Below, piece after piece: positions 1 through 7,504 of a stretch of 64,000 nt of DNA. The notes under the pieces are model-generated. The model had not been told where the DNA came from, made no database searches, and worked only from the letters and a program-made list of their open reading frames with translations. Where the stretch lies: the NCBI RefSeq assembly GCF_001424145.1, contig NZ_LMQM01000003.1, positions 1-64,000 of the forward strand, read 5' to 3'. Numbering within the stretch: the first letter of the stretch is position 1; every line of letters starts with the position of its first letter. This DNA comes from Chryseobacterium sp. Leaf404. Lineage in GTDB: Bacteria; Bacteroidota; Bacteroidia; Flavobacteriales; Weeksellaceae. A program made the position numbers and the translations under genes.

Positions 1-63
1 CTCATTCAGCGACTGGAAATTTGTGAGAGAATGTTTTCTAATCCCGTAAGATTTAAAACATAA
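1..63 (+). CDS. 3' end of an unidentified gene
   Basis: An open frame enters from the left edge and stops with TAA at 61-63, giving 20 residues that end in NPVRFKT. The piece is charged and helix-like, but it is too short to assign to a family. Its last codons overlap the first of two copies of the string ATCCCGTAAGAT. Confidence 0.35.
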   Translation, partial: LIQRLEICERMFSNPVRFKT

Positions 64-90
64 GACGAAAGACTGATCCCGTAAGATCAG
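40..90. repeat. Two short hairpins with the same CCGTAA loop
   Basis: AATC-CCGTAA-GATT (40-53) and CTGATC-CCGTAA-GATCAG (73-90) are small inverted repeats with an identical six-base loop. The second could end transcription of the preceding gene, although no T-run follows. The rest of 91-258 is AT-rich leader sequence with only a weak 7-bp inverted repeat (171-177 with 193-199). Confidence 0.35.
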
Positions 91-258
91 CAATTAAAAA
101 AGTATTAACTCAAAAAATAATAAAAAATGAAATTTTGACCGCATTTCTACAAAAAAAACAATTATTAAATATCCTTAAATCAAAATAATCTGTAAGGATG
201 CAACCAGAAAATTCAAAAACAACAATCAATAAATTACAACTTAAAATTAAAAATTACC

Positions 259-843
259 ATGAGAAAATTACTACAGGTCTTTGGAGTACTTATGTTATTA
301 ATCAGCAGCTTTACCTACGCTCAATACAGTCCTGGTGGATGCATTCCAACTCCTCCACCTTTGGACAGGCTGATTTTGAATCCTATCGGAGATCAGGGTT
401 TTCCGGTTGATAAAGCCACTAACTTATCTAATTTCTTAGTTTCTATGAACAGAACGATTGATAATGGTCAGACTTCGGGAGATTTAACACAGTATGAAAA
501 GGACTACATTAATAATGCAAATTATATCTGGGCAAAAGGTGTAATTGCATCGACTAATGCAAATGTCAATGATGTGGTTAACCAAGTAAACAGAAAATTA
601 GCTCAATCAAGAAGCATTGAGGATAAGGCATTTTGTGTTTTGTTTTTATATGAAATTCAAATGCTTCAGTCGAAAGGGATGGTAGATAAATCTTCTACTA
701 TTGCAAAAAGACCGTGTACACCAAAAGAGAAGTTAGAGTTACTTGCTACTGGAGCTGCTCTTGGATCATTGGCAGAGCCGGGATTGGGAACTGCTTTAGG
801 AGCTTTGGTAGGAGCTGCAATTGGGGCCTTTGGAGGATGCTAA
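259..843 (+). CDS. Secreted glycine-zipper protein A
   Basis: This 194-residue protein has a clear signal peptide (residues 1-21, ending FTYA before Q22). A proline-rich start follows, GGCIPTPPPLD at about 26-36. The body is about 110 residues and polar, and residues 160-194 form a Gly/Ala-rich hydrophobic tail with GxxxG-type spacing that ends in Cys194. Four cysteines are present, including C28. The gene at 1149 encodes a homologue with the same ends and a different middle. Similar tails occur in pore-forming bacteriocins and glycine-zipper contact toxins, so a membrane-active role is an inference. No enzymatic domain is visible. The ATG at 259 is chosen because the signal peptide begins there. 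The next gene starts one base after the stop codon. Confidence 0.8.
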   Translation: MRKLLQVFGVLMLLISSFTYAQYSPGGCIPTPPPLDRLILNPIGDQGFPVDKATNLSNFLVSMNRTIDNGQTSGDLTQYEKDYINNANYIWAKGVIASTNANVNDVVNQVNRKLAQSRSIEDKAFCVLFLYEIQMLQSKGMVDKSSTIAKRPCTPKEKLELLATGAALGSLAEPGLGTALGALVGAAIGAFGGC

Positions 844-844
844 T

Positions 845-1078
845 ATGAAAAAAGAACAAATTTCAATAATTGCATTCATAGCAGTTTTAGTGATTGGGCT
901 CATTAGATTCAGCAATTCGTCTATATACGAAGCACTATCTACCGATCAAGCGGATACTATACAGGAATATGTTAAGAAATCAATTTCTTGGGGAATATTT
1001 TTTGGAGCCAGCATTATGTGCATGATCCTTCTTATAAAGAGATTGACACAAAAATTATCTAACAAAAAAACTAACTAA
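845..1078 (+). CDS. Small two-helix membrane protein (candidate immunity protein)
   Basis: This 77-residue protein has two hydrophobic helices (about 7-21 and 50-66) separated by a polar loop, and a basic tail rich in Lys. I start it at the ATG at 845, one base after the stop of the glycine-zipper gene, which suggests translational coupling. A longer reading from 821 would overlap that gene. Size, topology and position resemble bacteriocin immunity proteins, but this rests on layout alone and no family is recognised. A second tiny membrane protein follows the second glycine-zipper gene. Confidence 0.7.
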   Translation: MKKEQISIIAFIAVLVIGLIRFSNSSIYEALSTDQADTIQEYVKKSISWGIFFGASIMCMILLIKRLTQKLSNKKTN

Positions 1079-1086
1079 ATAAACTC

Positions 1087-1124
1087 ATCTGGAGGTTAAA
1101 AATATTAAACACTAACCTCCAGAT
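1087..1124 (+). promoter_or_regulatory. 12-bp hairpin between the two glycine-zipper units
   Basis: ATCTGGAGGTTA (1087-1098) and TAACCTCCAGAT (1113-1124) are perfect complements around a 14-base loop. No T-run follows, so this is a poor intrinsic terminator. It could be an mRNA processing or stability element that sets different expression of units one and two. Confidence 0.5.
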
Positions 1125-1148
1125 ATTTAAAACAAAAAAATTAAAACC

Positions 1149-1772
1149 ATGAAAAAACTATTAAAATTTGCCGGCTTATTTATGTTGCTTATCAGCAGCT
1201 TCACTTTTGCACAATACAACCCGGGAGGATGCATTCCGACACCGCCGCCACTTGACAAGTTGATTAAAGAACCTATAACGAATGACATGTTCGGAGATCC
1301 AAATGCTAAAATCAGAAGTGAAGAGCTGTCACAGACATTATTAAGTTTTCAACAAAACTTATTTAAATATTCATCTGGGGGAACTGTTCCACAAAACCTG
1401 ATCGATACCGTTGAGAATTCAACTCAGACTGCTTATTATCAATTACCTCAGTCTTTAATTGATAAATCATCTTCGATTAGAGACTTACGCTCTAAAATCA
1501 GGACAGCATTAAAAACTGAGAAAAATGTAAATATGATTGAATTTTATGTTGGTTGGGAATATCAACTTCAAGTTGTAGAAAATTCAGGTCTAAACTATCA
1601 ATCTGCACGATTTGGGTGGGGATGCATAAGTTCCATCCTGGGAGGTGCTGCTGTTGGAGCTGGTGTCGGAGCTGGTGTTGGAACTGTTATACCTGGAATC
1701 GGTACTGCTGCAGGTGCTGTTGCCGGAGGTCTAATCGGAGGAACTATTTCTGGAATTAAAAACTGTAAATAA
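1149..1772 (+). CDS. Secreted glycine-zipper protein B
   Basis: This 207-residue homologue of the protein at 259 has a signal peptide to about residue 21 and the same QY-x-PGGCIPTPPPLD start. The central 110 residues have diverged. The tail from about 157 is longer and rich in GxxxG repeats (GGAAVGAGVGAGVG, then PGIGTAAGAVAGG) and ends in CK. Such tails form packed membrane helices and occur in class II bacteriocins and glycine-zipper toxins, which is the family knowledge behind the toxin idea. The pattern of constant ends and a variable middle suggests duplication followed by diversification. A small membrane protein gene follows at 1852. The biological role is unproven. Confidence 0.8.
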   Translation: MKKLLKFAGLFMLLISSFTFAQYNPGGCIPTPPPLDKLIKEPITNDMFGDPNAKIRSEELSQTLLSFQQNLFKYSSGGTVPQNLIDTVENSTQTAYYQLPQSLIDKSSSIRDLRSKIRTALKTEKNVNMIEFYVGWEYQLQVVENSGLNYQSARFGWGCISSILGGAAVGAGVGAGVGTVIPGIGTAAGAVAGGLIGGTISGIKNCK

Positions 1773-1851
1773 TCTAAAAGAATGCATTCTATAATATTTT
1801 TACAACTGTATATAAACGAATTTTTTCATTAACCATATAAAACTAATTATC

Positions 1852-2010
1852 ATGAAATTATTATTTATTCTATTAGCAGCACAAATATCTGCTGTTGTCT
1901 TTACTGATAACTATCAGGAAATGTGGAACCTCAAATCTGTTTTAAGCCTAAGCGGCCTCGTCGGATTCTCTGGAACCTTAATTAGCATAATGCTTAACTA
2001 TAAAAACTAG
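1852..2010 (+). CDS. 52-residue membrane protein following glycine-zipper gene B
   Basis: This short frame encodes MKLLFILLAAQ at its start and has two hydrophobic stretches (about 1-17 and 31-48) joined by a short polar loop with NYQEMWN. It lies in the same place relative to glycine-zipper gene B as the gene at 845 does relative to gene A. That makes it a candidate immunity or accessory protein. It has no recognisable sequence similarity to the 77-residue protein, as expected if each matches its own partner. The first helix could alternatively be a signal peptide. The next gene begins 6 bases downstream. Confidence 0.6.
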   Translation: MKLLFILLAAQISAVVFTDNYQEMWNLKSVLSLSGLVGFSGTLISIMLNYKN

Positions 2011-2016
2011 ATAAGT

Positions 2017-2430
2017 ATGAAAACTAAAAATATCGCTGTTGCATTTCTACTCGCAGGTTCATCAATGACTTCTGCACAAGTTTTATCAAGCTTAGATAAG
2101 GGCTTAGTGATTGGAAGCTTGTTAATTCAAGGATATCAGGCTATTAAAGGAAGCTCGACTAAAAAAACTCCTGATCCGAACTCTAAAACAGTAGAAAGCT
2201 TCTGTTTTAAGAATAAGATGGAGGAAAAAATTTTAATAAAACTCGCTGCTAAAGTTGAAGATGAGACAATTACTAAAGATTTAGTGATACAAAAAGATGG
2301 CAAAGAATGTACATATAATCTACCTAAAGCTGTATATCAGTATGAAATCCAATTATCAAGTAAGGATGTTTATAAAAAAGGTGAATATAATGTACTGGAG
2401 GAAACTCTCATGACTATCAACCATGACTAA
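2017..2430 (+). CDS. Exported protein of unknown function
   Basis: This 137-residue protein starts with a typical signal peptide (MKTKNIAVAFLLAGSSMTSA, cut before Q21). A short hydrophobic Gly-containing segment follows (about 25-43). The C-terminal half is polar and predicted beta-rich, with two cysteines (CFKNK and KECTYN) that may form a disulfide. I do not recognise the family. It follows the 52-residue membrane protein by 6 bases, so it is probably part of the same operon and could be an accessory periplasmic component. Confidence 0.7.
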   Translation: MKTKNIAVAFLLAGSSMTSAQVLSSLDKGLVIGSLLIQGYQAIKGSSTKKTPDPNSKTVESFCFKNKMEEKILIKLAAKVEDETITKDLVIQKDGKECTYNLPKAVYQYEIQLSSKDVYKKGEYNVLEETLMTINHD

Positions 2431-2491
2431 ATAAATGTTTCTCCACTTTCCTGTGGAGAAATATTTTATTAATTTTAACAAAACTTTGACT

Positions 2492-2773
2492 ATGAGAGAA
2501 TTTACAGAAAAAGATCTTTATGAACTAGCTGAGAAGATTGAAGAATTTAAAGCGAAGAATTCACAAGCAATTAAACAGCCCCATATTACCATAGGCTATC
2601 AGGGAGACATTGAATCAACTAATTATGCGAATCAAATAGCAAATAGACTTACTGAAAGTGGAAATAATATTGAAAGCATTATACTTTTTAGTTCAGGAAA
2701 TGCTGAAGATCACTATTCAATTTCATCGGCTCCGGATAACTCTATACTAGTTGAGATATTTTCGGAAAAATAA
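2492..2773 (+). CDS. Small soluble protein of unknown function
   Basis: The frame is open from 2435, but I prefer the ATG at 2492 because the upstream part reads like a leader (rich in Phe and Asn). The product is then 93 residues starting MREFTEKDLYELAEK, acidic, with no signal peptide or membrane helix, and probably cytoplasmic. No family is recognised. It closes the operon: a strong hairpin with a T-run begins just after the stop codon. Confidence 0.6.
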   Translation: MREFTEKDLYELAEKIEEFKAKNSQAIKQPHITIGYQGDIESTNYANQIANRLTESGNNIESIILFSSGNAEDHYSISSAPDNSILVEIFSEK

Positions 2774-2778
2774 GTATC

Positions 2779-2806
2779 AGACCTAACAAATTGTTAGGTC
2801 TTTTTA
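2779..2806 (+). terminator. Intrinsic terminator of the glycine-zipper operon
   Basis: AGACCTAACA (2779-2788) pairs perfectly with TGTTAGGTCT (2792-2801) around a three-base loop, and a T-run follows. It starts six bases after the stop of the last gene. Confidence 0.85.
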
Positions 2807-2829
2807 TTACAACAATTTATAAATGCAGT

Positions 2830-2970
2830 TCAGTATTTTATCAAACTGAAATTTTTGTATGGAGGGTTGAATGGCAGAATATAGTTCTTGTTGTTAACGG
2901 GTGTCAAAATATTGACACCTGATCTTTGATAGAAATCGGCAACATTCTTTATTTTGCTGCGTGGTACCGG
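2830..2970 (-). pseudogene. C-terminal fragment of a lost gene
   Basis: On the minus strand 46 codons read as protein-like sequence (KIKNVADFYQRSGVNILTPV, later YILPFNPPYKNF) and stop with TGA at 2830-2832. The frame is closed upstream by a TAG just beyond 2970, and no start codon gives a sensible gene. I read it as the surviving 3' end of a disrupted gene of unknown family. A perfect 8-bp inverted repeat (GGTGTCAA/TTGACACC, 2900-2919) lies inside it. The remainder of 2810-3124 shows nothing further. Confidence 0.35.
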
Positions 2971-3124
2971 AATATTCTACCTGAACCTGAGAAAATATAT
3001 AGCATAGAAGCTTTTAGCAGATAAGACTCAAAATTGGGTTTTCTATCATGTCTTAGTCAATAACATTCAAAAATTTCCAAATATCCGTCTCACCTATCTT
3101 AAGAGATGGAGATTTTGTCATTTA

Positions 3125-3367
3125 TCAGGCGTTAGATTTTATATTCTCTAATTTTTCCTTAAAATGATTTGAAAATTTTACAGAATCAGTTTTTTTACCA
3201 TTCACAAAATTTATCATCTCTTGTAACAATAATTCATTATCATCCGTAGAGTGTTCTGAAGATCTTCCATTTAAAACCATTTGAGGCATAACAACATTAT
3301 TATTTTCTCCTAATTCTTTTTCAATATGATTAATACATACAAACTTACCATTGTCATTTTTTGGCAT
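3125..3367 (-). CDS. Hypothetical protein, 80 residues
   Basis: This short polar protein starts MPKNDNGKFVCINH and contains an acidic middle and a Lys-rich C-terminal helix (about 55-78). It has no signal peptide, membrane helix or motif that I recognise. It is surrounded by degraded genes, so it may itself be a leftover. The open frame and normal composition are the only support. Confidence 0.4.
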   Translation of the reverse strand: MPKNDNGKFVCINHIEKELGENNNVVMPQMVLNGRSSEHSTDDNELLLQEMINFVNGKKTDSVKFSNHFKEKLENIKSNA

Positions 3368-3416
3368 ATTGTAAATCCCACATTTGAGCAGTTAGATTAA
3401 AGGTAGTTAAATCGAA

Positions 3417-3784
3417 TTAAATAACCTTTATATACTTTCTAAAACTTGAATTATGAGCAAGAATAGGATCACGAATGATTTCGTTTCGCCACCATAAATA
3501 ATTCTCAGCCTTATAATCCAAATCGTTTTCCAAGAATATTGGTTCTTTCAAATAAATTAAAAAATTAATAAAGCCGTTTACGAGGTTTGGAAATCTCTGG
3601 GCATCCGTTCGCGCTTCAATAGTTTTTCAATACGGTAAGAAAGCCTCTGAAATATGTGCGAGAGATAAGAATCATTGTAGAAGTGGAAACAGTAAAATCT
3701 TAAATCTTTTTCTTCCTCTCCGAAAATCACATCTTCAACATATCCCATAAAAGTAGGCGTGAGAATTAAGAAGTCTGCTTCCAT
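3417..3784 (-). pseudogene. Frameshifted hypothetical gene
   Basis: The frame starting at 3784 (MEADFLILTPTFMGYVEDVI) stops at 3578. A second minus-strand frame overlaps its end and runs on to TAA at 3417-3419 with equally protein-like sequence: TIEARTDAQRFPNLVNGFIN, then ENYLWWRNEIIRDPI. Reading YRIEK of the first frame into TIEART of the second gives one continuous protein of about 120 residues. One small indel in roughly 3600-3640 would explain this. The family is unknown. A sequencing error is the alternative to true decay. Confidence 0.45.
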
Positions 3785-3821
3785 GTTTTTTGTGAGACGT
3801 TCGTATTCGGTGTATTCTATT

Positions 3822-4082
3822 TTACTTTGATAATTTTACTTTTTCAGTTTTTTCAGGCTGAATCAATTTATATTCTGTCTTTTTTAAAACTTCAATTTCT
3901 GTGTTGTTGTCCTCGCTGTCAGTATTTCGCATTGAAATAGCTGCAAATATTACAGTAAATATGGGACCTAGAATATCCTTTGAAAAAGTTATGGTCAAAG
4001 CAATAATACCAGTTGCTAAAGTTATAAGTTGTTTCACCGTATCAGCAGCAAAATCAAAAGCTTTTTTTTCTTGTTCATTCAC
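3822..4082 (-). CDS. Small membrane protein, possibly internally shortened
   Basis: I prefer the GTG start at 4082, three bases after the stop of the upstream gene, which removes an overlap that the ATG at 4109 would cause. The product (VNEQEKKAFDFAADTVKQ) has an amphipathic start. Hydrophobic helices at about 20-35 and 38-50 (ITLATGIIALTITFSKDILG, then FTVIFAAIS) follow, and then a charged Lys/Glu tail. The jump from KDILG directly to PIFTVIF looks abrupt, and I suspect an internal deletion relative to a longer membrane protein. That is from memory of similar proteins and needs an alignment. Confidence 0.45.
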   Translation of the reverse strand: MNEQEKKAFDFAADTVKQLITLATGIIALTITFSKDILGPIFTVIFAAISMRNTDSEDNNTEIEVLKKTEYKLIQPEKTEKVKLSK

Positions 4083-4084
4083 AA

Positions 4085-4375
4085 CTAACAGAATGGCCAT
4101 AAAGGGCAAATTGCATCTCTTATACCATTAAAACTTTTATAGTCGAGAGTGTTTCCGTATTGGGATTTAGCTAATCTCTCTATAAGAACGTCCGTATTCA
4201 TCAAAGCTCTAGTGTTTTCTACTACCGATGAAGCCTCATTAAACGTCATTCTATCAACTGCAATATCAATTAAATTACGAATATTTCTTTCGGTGTCTTC
4301 GGTTAAATCTAAACCTAACTCTCTTGCTTTACCTTTTGCTCTTTCAAATAGTAGCTCTTTTAGTCTTTCTCTCAT
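4085..4375 (-). CDS. Hypothetical protein, 96 residues
   Basis: This helical, charged protein begins MRERLKELLFERAKGKAREL and ends with an unusual CPLWPFC tail. It has no signal peptide and no known motif. Its stop codon is followed within three bases by the start of the membrane protein at 4082, so the two are probably translated together. The function is unknown. Confidence 0.45.
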   Translation of the reverse strand: MRERLKELLFERAKGKARELGLDLTEDTERNIRNLIDIAVDRMTFNEASSVVENTRALMNTDVLIERLAKSQYGNTLDYKSFNGIRDAICPLWPFC

Positions 4376-4602
4376 GTAATAATTTTAGATTTCTAATATA
4401 CAGAAGATAAATCACTCAATAGTTAAGTTTCTAATTGCATCATCTTTTTCCTACCCAAAAAATGTTTTATTTTTCTAAATAATTACCTAGAAGATTATTT
4501 AAAAGCTGCGGAAATCCATCAACTTTTAGTTTTACCTGATCTCTTTAAGTATTCAATTTTAAGCAAAAAAGTATTTTGTCAGCTTTATAATATCTTTACT
4601 AC

Positions 4603-4823
4603 ATGAAAACAAAAGACTTTATTTTTTTCGTGTGGTTTTTGATGATAACGGCAGCAACGTATGTATCAATTGATGCGTTCAATCACTTTAAAATTTTGAT
4701 AGAATTTGGAATGTCATATTGGAGAATTGCAGGCTTTTCAGTGATTTACGTAGCGTTATAAGTCTGCTGTTAATCTACTATTTAGCTGTTATCAGAAATA
4801 ATTTTGATGATGACGTACGGTAG
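4603..4823 (+). pseudogene. Small two-helix membrane protein gene, frameshifted
   Basis: From ATG at 4603 the frame encodes 52 residues (MKTKDFIFFVWFLMITAATY, later FSVIYVAL) and stops at 4759-4761. The adjacent frame continues at once with SLLLIYYLAVIRNNFDDDVR and stops at 4821-4823. Joined, the two give a second complete hydrophobic helix and a polar tail. A single-base indel near 4758 would explain the break. Either the 52-residue form is real or the gene has decayed. The rest of 4376-4845 holds no other feature that I can support. Confidence 0.4.
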
Positions 4824-4845
4824 CCTCTCATTAATGTCGCTAGCT

Positions 4846-5316
4846 TTAATGTCTATTTTGCTTCCTAAACTCCCAAGGAGAAATAGCATGAACATCACTC
4901 CAAAGACCTAGTTTCTTTTCTTGTGCTTCCTGCTCCAATTTACCTAGATTAGAATTTTTTGAGAAGTAATGATACCACCAGCCTAGTCCAGTCTTTATAA
5001 GTTCTTCGGAAAGGTATTTGTGATCGTCATAGTAAACTTTTGCGATTGTCCTGCCGTACCTGTCTGTATCTGTTTCAATAAAGATGATCTCCTTACCAAA
5101 TACAGCAGCACTGGTAAAGTCCTTTGCATTTTTACTGAATGCCTGCCCGCTTTCCGGACAATCGACTTCTGCAAGGCGTAACTTCTTTTGAATATTCCCT
5201 TCAAGCAGAACGGTAATGGTATCTCCATCACTGATTTTAATTACTTTAGCTTTAATCTGAGCCGAAATAATAAAGGAGACAAAAGTGAGAGATAGTAGAA
5301 AAAGTCTTTTCATCAT
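4846..5316 (-). CDS. Secreted thermonuclease-like protein (SNase fold)
   Basis: This 156-residue protein has a signal peptide (residues 1-19) and a staphylococcal-nuclease domain. Family residues are visible: D32 in DGDT, R47 and D52/E55 in RLAEVDCPES, and R89 in DRYGR. They correspond to the Ca2+-binding and catalytic set of SNase. The enzyme should hydrolyse DNA and RNA phosphodiesters, probably in the periplasm or outside the cell. GLWS and SPWEFR near the end are typical of bacterial SNase-like proteins. It appears to stand alone between degraded genes. Confidence 0.88.
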   Translation of the reverse strand: MMKRLFLLSLTFVSFIISAQIKAKVIKISDGDTITVLLEGNIQKKLRLAEVDCPESGQAFSKNAKDFTSAAVFGKEIIFIETDTDRYGRTIAKVYYDDHKYLSEELIKTGLGWWYHYFSKNSNLGKLEQEAQEKKLGLWSDVHAISPWEFRKQNRH

Positions 5317-5396
5317 ATAGTAGAATTTTAAATTTATTTGTGTTTGATCTTCGTCACCGCTATTTCGTCACTATTGATTATATTAAAAATCGATCT

Positions 5397-5716
5397 TTAT
5401 AATTTTATTCCTGTTTCCTGTATGTTATATATTGCTCCGTGAAGAATATTTTCAGTTAATGTTTCTTGATGGGTTAAGTTGTAAGCATCTCTAACCAACT
5501 GTAGACCTCATCATCAGATAAAGCTGCGAGATATACATATAACTAACACCGTGCTTGATTGTCGAAATAATTAGCATCAAATGTCAAAGGATACTCTGCT
5601 TCAAATTCCCATTTTGCTGTGAAATATCCATCAAATTCAATACCTTTCGCATTCACCTGATATTGTATGAAACCAATTATATCGTCATAAATTTTGACAT
5701 GCATCATCACAGCCAT
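5397..5716 (-). pseudogene. Degraded small gene
   Basis: From ATG at 5716 a minus-strand frame of 57 residues (MAVMMHVKIYDDIIGFIQYQ, then GYFTAKWEFEAEYPLTF) stops at 5543. Downstream, two other frames carry plausible continuations: ALSDDEVYSWLEM, and then DAYNLTHQETLTENILHGAI running to TAA at 5397-5399. This looks like one gene of roughly 105 residues broken by two frameshifts. The first 57 residues could still be made. The family is unknown. The rest of 5317-5764 is empty apart from a duplicated TTCGTCAC near 5350-5370. Confidence 0.4.
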
Positions 5717-5764
5717 CTGCGATTTGACGTAGTACTACTAATGTGTCATTAGAAATGCTGAATT

Positions 5765-6226
5765 TTAAAAATCTAGTGTTGTTATATCCCTGAAAACAGT
5801 TTTAACAATTCCCCGTATTTCCACAATTTCATCTGCTCCGATTGAAATTTCAGGAAAATCTTTGTTCAGCGGTATAAGACAGTTTTTATCCAGATCAATT
5901 CTCTTTGCCGAGAAACCTTCACCTGATATATAAACGACCGCCAAATCGCCGTGTGTTGCTTCGAGATCAGATCTTATAATCATATAATCGCCCGGCATGA
6001 TAAAGGGAAAATTTGATAGCCCCTTTGCCTTGCCTATAAATGTCGCATCGGGCTTTGAAAGAAATTTTTCGTCTAAGCTAATCCTTTTACCTGAGAAATC
6101 TTCAGCAGGAGATGGAAATCCGTTTGCAATATCATCATGCAATTCAACGTAATACCGCTCACCCTCTTTCTTTACCGGAAAAAATTCTATCTCACTATAG
6201 ATATTTTCTGCTTTTTTTAAAATCAT
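5765..6226 (-). CDS. umuD: UmuD-like S24 autoprotease of DNA polymerase V
   Basis: This 153-residue S24 peptidase is homologous to UmuD and LexA. The cleavage region DDIANGFPSPAEDF is clear, with N35-G36 at the scissile position. The Ser-Lys dyad fits S71 (in KGLSN) and K108 (in FSAKRI). The distances cleavage-to-Ser (35) and Ser-to-Lys (37) equal those of E. coli UmuD (24/60/97). Asn at P1 replaces the usual Cys or Ala, which is odd. RecA-stimulated self-cleavage should give UmuD', the partner of UmuC. The start codon overlaps the umuC stop by four bases (ATGA), so the two are translationally coupled, with umuC first. Confidence 0.9.
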   Translation of the reverse strand: MILKKAENIYSEIEFFPVKKEGERYYVELHDDIANGFPSPAEDFSGKRISLDEKFLSKPDATFIGKAKGLSNFPFIMPGDYMIIRSDLEATHGDLAVVYISGEGFSAKRIDLDKNCLIPLNKDFPEISIGADEIVEIRGIVKTVFRDITTLDF

Positions 6227-7479
6227 GATATTAAAATTAAGTCATCCCATTTGGTGGTATAACACTTTGACAGTGTCTCCCTAAGCATTTTTTCCCTCTT
6301 CTTAATATCCTGAGAAGCCAATGTGACAACGGGGTCTGATTTTGAAACGTTTAAATAATCCATAACTTTCATTAGTTTCTCGTGCTTCGGATTTTCATTA
6401 AAAAATAAATTGCCTTGCTTATAAGGTTCAGGACTGATTCCATGCACTACAACACCCGTCTTTTTATATCCATAGCCCTGTTTGTAAATTATATTCAAGG
6501 CTTTAACAGCATATTTTGAAATCGTGATATTAGAGTTAGATGCGAAAGGAAGGTTCAATATTACTTTGTTGGCGTACTGCGGTTCGTTTTGTTTGAATTT
6601 ATTCGTAATCACAAATACTTCAATTTTGCTGCAATAGGATTGTTCCCTGCGAAGCTTTTCCGCACATTTGGTAGCAAAGGTTGAAACCCTTTCAGAAATA
6701 TTTTCGTAGCTATACTCATCATGAGCAAAACTTCTGGTTGTTGCTATTGCCTTCTTACGCTCGGTTTCTTCCAGATCGAGATAGTTAAGCCCTGAAAGTT
6801 CTTTTTTAAGTCTTAAACCTACAATGCTAAGTTCTTTTTGAACGGTGTAATCATCCAGTTGTGTAAAATCGTAAGCAGTCTTAACGCCCCATCCCATCAG
6901 TTTTTTTGATAACTGACGACCAATACCCCAGATATCTTCTATTGAGAGCCATTTCAATGCCTTAATTCTTTTCGCATCGGTATCAATAACATAAACTCCA
7001 CCAACTTTCTCCGAATACTTTTTTGCTATTTTATTGGCGACTTTTGCCAATGCTTTGGTAGGGGCAAATCCAACTGAAACAGGAATCCAGCAGTTTTTTT
7101 TTACCACCTTTCGCATCTTCTGACCATATTTGGTAAGATTGTACTTTTCATAGCCTGTGAACTTCAGAAAAATCTCATCTATAGAATATACTTCCATTTC
7201 AGGAGAAAACTCAGCCAGTGTACTCATTACTCTTTTGCTCATATCGTCATACAGTTCGTAGTTGCTTGAAAAGATGTGGAGATCTTTGTTTGATTCAAAT
7301 TCTTTAAGCTGGTATGCGGGCAGCCCCATTTTGATCCCTATGTCCTTAGCTTCATTACTTCTGGCAATCACGCAGCCGTCATTGTTTGATAAAACAACGA
7401 CAGGCTTTCCATTGAGATCAGGCTGGAATGCCCGTTCGGAAGAAGCATAAAAATTATTGCAGTCAATTAAGGCAAACAT
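6223..7479 (-). CDS. umuC: DNA polymerase V catalytic subunit UmuC
   Basis: This 418-residue Y-family translesion polymerase carries DCNNFYASSE (residues 6-15), SNNDGCVIARS (31-41) and YSIDE (98-102). D6, D101 and E102 form the metal site, as in E. coli UmuC. A helix-hairpin-helix region follows near 180-200 (IWGIGRQLSKKL). The C-terminal extension ends with CYTTKWDDL, as in UmuC proteins. It copies damaged DNA as part of SOS-type mutagenesis together with UmuD'. It is the first gene of a umuC-umuD pair, the reverse of the E. coli order, and it is divergent from the SRAP gene at 7542. Confidence 0.95.
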   Translation of the reverse strand: MFALIDCNNFYASSERAFQPDLNGKPVVVLSNNDGCVIARSNEAKDIGIKMGLPAYQLKEFESNKDLHIFSSNYELYDDMSKRVMSTLAEFSPEMEVYSIDEIFLKFTGYEKYNLTKYGQKMRKVVKKNCWIPVSVGFAPTKALAKVANKIAKKYSEKVGGVYVIDTDAKRIKALKWLSIEDIWGIGRQLSKKLMGWGVKTAYDFTQLDDYTVQKELSIVGLRLKKELSGLNYLDLEETERKKAIATTRSFAHDEYSYENISERVSTFATKCAEKLRREQSYCSKIEVFVITNKFKQNEPQYANKVILNLPFASNSNITISKYAVKALNIIYKQGYGYKKTGVVVHGISPEPYKQGNLFFNENPKHEKLMKVMDYLNVSKSDPVVTLASQDIKKREKMLRETLSKCYTTKWDDLILIS

Positions 7480-7504
7480 AAAAAATCGGGAATGAAATTT
7501 GGTG

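Noticed and set aside
2900..2919. GGTGTCAA/TTGACACC inverted repeat as terminator or CRISPR-like unit
   Set aside because: Occurs once, lacks a T-run and lies inside a coding fragment; no repeat-spacer array anywhere in the window.
5555..5752. 65-codon plus-strand frame
   Set aside because: Antisense to a better coding signal on the minus strand (5543-5716).
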